From positions 1 through 64,000 of the forward strand of contig CAZKCM010000007.1 of the NCBI GenBank assembly GCA_964551315.1: a stretch of DNA of 64,000 nucleotides. Reading direction: 5' to 3'. Source of the DNA: Virgifigura sp964551315 (lineage in GTDB: Bacteria; Pseudomonadota; Alphaproteobacteria; Dongiales; Dongiaceae). Made by a program: the position numbers and the translations under genes. The notes below the pieces were generated by a model. The model saw only the letters and a list, made by a program, of their open reading frames with translations. It searched no databases and was not told the origin of the DNA. Below, piece after piece: positions 59,651 to 64,000 of the stretch (its first letter is position 1; every line of letters starts with the position of its first letter).

Positions 59651-60763
59651 TCACGCCGAGATGAGGGCCAGGTACTGGTCCAGCGTCTTCGAGTAGTTCT
59701 CGGCGTACCAGTCCACGTTGAGGACGATCTGCTTGGCCATATTCTCCGGCGCCACGCAGTTGTGGCGCGCCTGATCCGCGGGGATGAGGGAATCGGTCGC
59801 TGGGTTGGCGGGGCCTTGGCCGAGCATTTCGAACATGACGAGCTGGCGCTCCGGCGCCTGCGTGGAGGCGAGGAAGTCCATCGCCGCTTCCCGGCCGCCG
59901 GGGTTGTTCGCCATCACGCCGAGGGCGCCGGGAGAGAGCAGACCCTGATTCCACACATACTTGATTCGACCGCCGGACTCCTCCTCGAGCAGCTTGGCGC
60001 GCGTGTTCCAGACGATGGCCATCGAGGCCTCGCCGGTGAGCATGACCGTCTGGCTCTCGGCGCCGCCGCCCCAGAACGAGATCACGTTGTCCTTGAAGGC
60101 GGCGAGCTTCTTGTGCGCCCGCTCGATGTCGAGCGGATAGAGCGCGTCCGGGGCCACACCGTCGGCGAGCAGCGCCGCCTCCCAGCTCGAACAGCCCCAC
60201 TTGTACATCGCGCGATTGCCGGGGAATCGCTCGACGTCAAAGAAGTCGGCCATCGTCGCCGGCGCGTCATCGCCGTACAGCTCGGAATCATAGGCGATGA
60301 CGTAGCTGAAGAAGTAGGTGGACAGGGCGTATTCCCAGACGAAGCCGGGCCGGACCTTCGACCTGTCGACGACGGAGTAGTCGATCGGCTGCAGATAGCC
60401 CTGCTTGCCCAGCGTCATCGCCGAGAACGAGTCGATGTCGAGGATGTCCCAGGTGACCCGGCCGCTCCTGGCCTGCGCCGTGATCGCGCCTTCGGTCGGG
60501 CCGGACCCATCCATCTTCACCGGGATGCCGGTCTCCTTCGTGAACGGCTCGCCATAGGCCTTCGAATAGGCATCGATGGCGTCGCCGCCCCAGTTGACGA
60601 GAACGAGCTGCTTGGCCTGCGCATAGGTAAGGTTCGCGCGAAGTGCCGCGGGAAGCGCGAGAAGCGCGCCGGTTGCCGTGACGAAGCTTCGCCGGCTGAT
60701 GCGGCCGGATTCAGCTTGCTGAAGAAGGATCTGAAGACAGTCCTGCCGAAAGCCCTTGGTCAT
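59651..60763 (-). CDS. periplasmic substrate-binding protein (PotD/PotF class)
   Basis: The 370-residue protein has a Tat-like signal (ISRRSFVTATGALLALPAALRANL, about 20-43) and the two-lobed SBP fold with the linker motif LVLVNWGGDAIDAYSKAYGEPFTKETGIPVKMD and STYFFSYVIAYDSELYGDDAPATMADFFDVE. It binds the imported solute; spermidine/putrescine binding proteins are the closest class, but the local enzyme points to a guanidino compound. It starts 39 bp after potA. Confidence 0.9.
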   Translation of the reverse strand: MTKGFRQDCLQILLQQAESGRISRRSFVTATGALLALPAALRANLTYAQAKQLVLVNWGGDAIDAYSKAYGEPFTKETGIPVKMDGSGPTEGAITAQARSGRVTWDILDIDSFSAMTLGKQGYLQPIDYSVVDRSKVRPGFVWEYALSTYFFSYVIAYDSELYGDDAPATMADFFDVERFPGNRAMYKWGCSSWEAALLADGVAPDALYPLDIERAHKKLAAFKDNVISFWGGGAESQTVMLTGEASMAIVWNTRAKLLEEESGGRIKYVWNQGLLSPGALGVMANNPGGREAAMDFLASTQAPERQLVMFEMLGQGPANPATDSLIPADQARHNCVAPENMAKQIVLNVDWYAENYSKTLDQYLALISA

Positions 60764-60802
60764 TTCCGTTCTCCCTGCTCGCGTTGATTCTTGCCTTCTG
60801 TC

Positions 60803-61906
60803 TCAGTGCGTGCCTTGCTCGGACAAGGCGAAGCTGCGCTCGACCGGCCAGGTCGCCCACACCTCCGTTCCCGGCCCGACATTCGCGCCCGCGTCGGTGT
60901 TGCGCAGTTCGAGCGACAGCTCGGTGCCGCTCCTGGTACGGAGTTGCAGCACGGAGGTCGCCCCGACATAGATCCGGCTCGCGACCGTCGCGGGGACCGC
61001 GTTCCATCCGTCCTCGGCCGGCGGCGTCGTCGAAAGCGCGATGTATTCCGGGCGCACCGCGACCATCGCGCCGTTCGCGCCGACGCCGCCCTCGGCCAGG
61101 GTCTCCAGCGGGGCCGCCAGGGCGCGGTCCTCGAACTGGCCGCGCAGAAGCCGGCCTTCGCGGCGCGGCTCGCGCAGCGGAAGGAGGTTGATCCGACCCA
61201 GGAACTCCGCGACGAAGCGGTTGACCGGCCTCTCGTACACGACATCGGGCCGGCCGATCTGCTGAAGGCGGCCGTGGTCGAATATGGCGACCCGCGTCGA
61301 CAGTGCGAGCGCCTCCGTCTGGTCATGCGTGACGAAGACGAAGGTCGCACCGGTTTCCTCATGAAGCCGCTTGATTTCGCTCCGCATCTGCTCCCGCAGG
61401 TTCTTGTCGAGCGCCGACAGCGGCTCGTCGAGCAGCAGAACCTTGGGCTGGAACACCAGCGCGCGCGCCAGCGCGACCCGTTGCTGCTGCCCGCCCGACA
61501 GTTGATTGGGCCGCTTGTTCCGATGCGCCTCCAGGCCGACCGTCGCAAGCATCGCATCGACCCGCCGCTTTCGCTCGGCTGCTCCGATCTTCTGGACCTT
61601 CAGCGGGAAGGCGACGTTCTCCGCCACCGTCATATGCGGGAAGAGTGCGTAGCCCTGAAAGACCATGCCGTACTTCCGCGCCTCGGCCGGTCTTTGGGTT
61701 ATGTCGATGCCGGATTCCTCGAGACGGCCCGAGGTCGGGGCGAGGAACCCCGCGAGGATCATCAGGAACGTCGTCTTGCCCGAACCGGACGGGCCGAGCA
61801 GCGTCAGGAACTCGCCGCGCTCGATGCTGAGATCGATGCCGTCCAGGGCCACGAAACGCCCGAACAGCTTGCGGATCGCTATGGCTTGAAGCTGGAGATC
61901 CGCCAT
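60803..61906 (-). CDS. ABC transporter ATP-binding protein (PotA-like)
   Basis: The 367-residue ATPase has Walker A LGPSGSGKTTFL (about 37-48), signature LSGGQQQRVALARAL, Walker B VLLLDEPLSALD, H-loop VFVTHDQTEAL, and the C-terminal TOBE domain (about 280-360) of the polyamine class. It powers import through the two permeases. It is the first gene of the operon; two direct repeats upstream (61998-62051) probably include its operator. Confidence 0.92.
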   Translation of the reverse strand: MADLQLQAIAIRKLFGRFVALDGIDLSIERGEFLTLLGPSGSGKTTFLMILAGFLAPTSGRLEESGIDITQRPAEARKYGMVFQGYALFPHMTVAENVAFPLKVQKIGAAERKRRVDAMLATVGLEAHRNKRPNQLSGGQQQRVALARALVFQPKVLLLDEPLSALDKNLREQMRSEIKRLHEETGATFVFVTHDQTEALALSTRVAIFDHGRLQQIGRPDVVYERPVNRFVAEFLGRINLLPLREPRREGRLLRGQFEDRALAAPLETLAEGGVGANGAMVAVRPEYIALSTTPPAEDGWNAVPATVASRIYVGATSVLQLRTRSGTELSLELRNTDAGANVGPGTEVWATWPVERSFALSEQGTH

Positions 61907-61997
61907 CGCGGCTCCGCCCCTCCCGATTCTTGTTAGGGCCGCCTCCCGAACCTGCCGGCAAAAGCCGGCATCCTTGCTCTTGTTCCGATTACGCTAT

Positions 61998-62051
61998 TGT
62001 GAAACGAATTGGACAACAATCGAATAATTTTCGTCAAACTGTGAAACGAAA
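61998..62051. promoter_or_regulatory. direct and inverted repeats upstream of the Pot-type operon
   Basis: TGTGAAACGAA occurs at 61998-62008 and 62040-62050, exactly 42 bp apart. The second is also the right arm of TTTCGT-N11-ACGAAA (62029-62051), a shape used by LysR-type regulators. It lies 92-145 bp before potA and at the end of the lysR gene. Confidence 0.5.
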
Positions 62052-62057
62052 TTTGTC

Positions 62058-62996
62058 TTATAAGCCCGAAGCCGCCGCCTTGGTGACGGGCGCCTCCCTG
62101 GCGAAGGGGGCTCCAAGGTCTTCGGACAGCTTGTCCTTGAGCCAAGTCCGGAACGCGGCGGCGGCGGGCTGGTCCACGACGTCGTGCTCGGCCACGAGAT
62201 AGTAGGAACCCGTGCCCGAGATTCTGGTGGCGAACGGCCGGACGAGGTGCCCCTGGCGCAGCGCCTGGGCGCAGATCAGGTTATCGCCCATCGCCATGCC
62301 TTGGCCTGCCATCGCGGCCGAGATCACGAAGTGAATGTCCGAGAAATAGATGCCGGAATCGGGATCGACCGAGCGCGTGCGCACCGCGGCGAGCCAGCGC
62401 CGCCAGTCCGTCGGGTCGATCAGGTGGAGGAGCGTGCAGCGGGCGAGATCCTCCGGGCCGCCGAGGCCGCCGACCTTGTTGAGCAGGCCCGGACCGCAGA
62501 CCGGAAAGAAATCGGGCGAAGCCAGCAACTCGACCCATCGGTCCGGCCAGTCGCCGTGGCCAAAGACAATGTAGACCTGGGCGGCCCCCGTCGTCACGTC
62601 GGCAAGATGGGCGGGCCGGATGATCTCGAGCTGCAGGTCGGGGTGCAGCCGATGGAAGTCGTCGATGTGTCGGCACAGCCAATAGGTGCAGAAGCCCGAA
62701 ACGCAGCCGATGCGCAGCGTTCCGTCCAGCGAGGTCTCGCCGGCCGCGCTCGGCGGCTCGTGCAGAAGGGTGAACGCCCTCTGGATCTGGCGTGCGTATC
62801 GCCGGCCGGCGGGGGTGAGGGCGATCCCCCGGCCGTCGCGCTTGACGAGCTTTGCCCCGAGCTCCTGCTCGAGGAAGCGGAGTTGATGGCTGATCGCGCT
62901 GCGGGTGAGGTTGAGCTCGGCGGCCGCTTTCGAGACGCTGCCAAGCCTTGCGGCGGCCTCAAACGCCCTGAGCGCATTCATCGACGGCAGGCGCAT
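62058..62996 (-). CDS. LysR-family transcriptional regulator
   Basis: The 312-residue protein has a winged helix-turn-helix (3-62; MNALRAFEAAARLGSVSKAAAELNLTRSAISHQLRFLEQELG) and a substrate-binding-like effector domain (about 92-300), with the GcvA-type arrangement GTLRIGCVSGFCTYWLCRHIDDF. It is divergent from the amidohydrolase gene (123 bp apart) and lies directly upstream of the transporter operon on the same strand. It probably controls one or both. Confidence 0.9.
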   Translation of the reverse strand: MRLPSMNALRAFEAAARLGSVSKAAAELNLTRSAISHQLRFLEQELGAKLVKRDGRGIALTPAGRRYARQIQRAFTLLHEPPSAAGETSLDGTLRIGCVSGFCTYWLCRHIDDFHRLHPDLQLEIIRPAHLADVTTGAAQVYIVFGHGDWPDRWVELLASPDFFPVCGPGLLNKVGGLGGPEDLARCTLLHLIDPTDWRRWLAAVRTRSVDPDSGIYFSDIHFVISAAMAGQGMAMGDNLICAQALRQGHLVRPFATRISGTGSYYLVAEHDVVDQPAAAAFRTWLKDKLSEDLGAPFAREAPVTKAAASGL

Positions 62997-63119
62997 GATC
63001 CGCTTCCCGAGCCGACTGTGTAAAAGAGTTTGCCAAACCTCGCCGATCTTTTCACTTTTCGTCAAGTTCAACTCAAGGATCAATAGGTGGCACCGGGACT
63101 CGGCGGCGAGGAGGATGCA

Positions 63120-64000
63120 ATGTCGAACGCCAAGGCGACGGCCTTTGCCTGGGTCGAGGAGAACCGGCCGGACTGGTCGGACTGGACTCGAACCATCTGG
63201 GACTTTGGCGAGACCGCCTGGCGCGAGTATCGCTCGGTGGATTTCTATGTCGATCTTCTGTCCTCGGAAGGCTTCTCGGTCGAAAAGGGCTCGGCCGGCA
63301 TGCCGACGGCCTTCTGTGCCGTCTGGGACAATGGTCCGGGCCCGACGATCGGCGGTTATGCCGAATATGACGGCGTTCCGGGCAACTGCCAGGCGGCCGA
63401 CACGGTGAAGCGTCCGCGCGACGGGCTGGGACCCGACGCCGGCGGCCACACCGACCCCCATTCGGCGCTGGGCGTCGGCGCGCTCGCCGGTTTCCTCGCC
63501 GCCAAGCGCGCCATGGAGAGGCATGGCCTGAAGGGGCGGCTCAAGTTCCTGGGCGAGCCCGCAGAGAAGTTGCGCGGCTCGAAGCCCATCCACGCGGCGC
63601 GCGGCTATTACGACGACCTCGACGCCGCGATCAGCTTCCATCCCTTCTACATGCTGCCCCTGTGCAACACCGTGCGCTGGGACACGCATTGCGGCGCCGC
63701 CTACGCGATGGTCTACACCTTCACCTGCGACGCGCCGGAAACCTGGCTCGCGGCGGCAACCGACTCGCCGATTCCGGCGGCGCACGCGGCGCCGCGTGCG
63801 CCGGGCGCCAACGACGCGGTGGTGCAGATGTATCTCTCGGCCAAGGCGCTCAAGGAGCATCTCGCCGGCACCGGTCTCTCCTGGTCGATGAACGAGGCGA
63901 TCCTCGCCGCGGGTCAGGCGACCGCCGACAACATTCCGGCCCGGATGGCGCAGATCCAGTACATCCTGCGCGTGCCGACGCTGGAGATGGCGGAGCACAT
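63120..64000 (+). CDS. M20-family amidohydrolase (AbgB-like), cut by the window edge
   Basis: The first 293 residues are present; the gene continues beyond 64000. Visible M20 metal-site segments are GGYAEYDGVPG, DAGGHTDPHSALG (His ligand) and LGEPAEKLRGSKP (catalytic and bridging Glu). Homologues such as AbgB hydrolyse amide bonds of aminoacyl compounds using two zinc or manganese ions. GAGGAGG precedes the ATG at 63120. The gene is divergent from LysR, which likely regulates it. It may process an amide-linked or guanidino substrate. Confidence 0.9.
   Translation, partial: MSNAKATAFAWVEENRPDWSDWTRTIWDFGETAWREYRSVDFYVDLLSSEGFSVEKGSAGMPTAFCAVWDNGPGPTIGGYAEYDGVPGNCQAADTVKRPRDGLGPDAGGHTDPHSALGVGALAGFLAAKRAMERHGLKGRLKFLGEPAEKLRGSKPIHAARGYYDDLDAAISFHPFYMLPLCNTVRWDTHCGAAYAMVYTFTCDAPETWLAAATDSPIPAAHAAPRAPGANDAVVQMYLSAKALKEHLAGTGLSWSMNEAILAAGQATADNIPARMAQIQYILRVPTLEMAEH

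Overview
The window is GC-rich (about two thirds G+C by eye) and densely packed with bacterial genes; I see no tRNA, rRNA, CRISPR array or insertion sequence. The gene content points to a free-living, facultatively denitrifying alphaproteobacterium: a FixL-type heme-PAS kinase, FNR/FixK-type boxes, a copper nitrite reductase, a quinol NO reductase, a sulfite dehydrogenase with its own ECF sigma factor, and a polyamine-type ABC operon. I cannot name the genus. LAYOUT. 1-1373 (minus): end of an HlyD/ABC export operon. 1844-11235 (plus): a sugar-phosphate operon with a beta-phosphoglucomutase/trehalose-6-phosphatase fusion, a GH65 phosphorylase, a type II GAPDH, PEP synthase and a PfkB kinase, then a secreted protein of unknown function. 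11333-14657 (minus): ECF sigma, anti-sigma, sulfite dehydrogenase and its cytochrome c. 14989-16062 (minus): Acg-like nitroreductase. 16304-36625: a low-oxygen and nitrosative-stress island holding an EF-hand/Met-rich protein, zinc alcohol dehydrogenase, UspA, ADP-forming acyl-CoA synthetase-acetyltransferase, FixL-like hybrid kinase, OmpR-type regulator, hemerythrin, NirK, small membrane proteins, a DUF2249/12-TM/Nfu-MIP18 operon, quinol NorB and a CBS-BON protein. Most of its genes have a TTG-N8-CAA box about 65-145 bp upstream of the start. 36704-39247: small membrane protein, AhpD-like protein, DEAD-box helicase. 39565-45433: molybdenum hydroxylase (IorAB-like) operon facing an OmpR/EnvZ-type two-component system. 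45837-51542: small lipoprotein, TetR regulator and RND efflux pump. 51602-56796: small unknowns, a membrane protein, a methyltransferase, a DsbA-NhaA fusion and an SDR. 56922-64000: PotABCD-like transporter with a guanidine-modifying enzyme, a LysR regulator, and a divergent M20 amidohydrolase cut by the window edge. HOW IT FITS TOGETHER. The 16-36 kb island reads as one oxygen/NO regulon: NirK makes NO, quinol NorB removes it, and hemerythrin, DUF2249 and Nfu-MIP18 proteins probably protect or repair metal centres, while the dehydrogenase, acyl-CoA synthetase and PEP synthase support low-oxygen carbon flow. The trehalose genes could form a closed cycle (trehalose-6-P to trehalose to glucose plus beta-glucose-1-P to glucose-6-P). 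The most unusual non-coding signal is a promoter-like module of roughly 90 bp. It occurs at 42581-42680, 43054-43153 and, inverted, 45611-45705, flanking the two-component system and reading toward three small membrane or secreted proteins.
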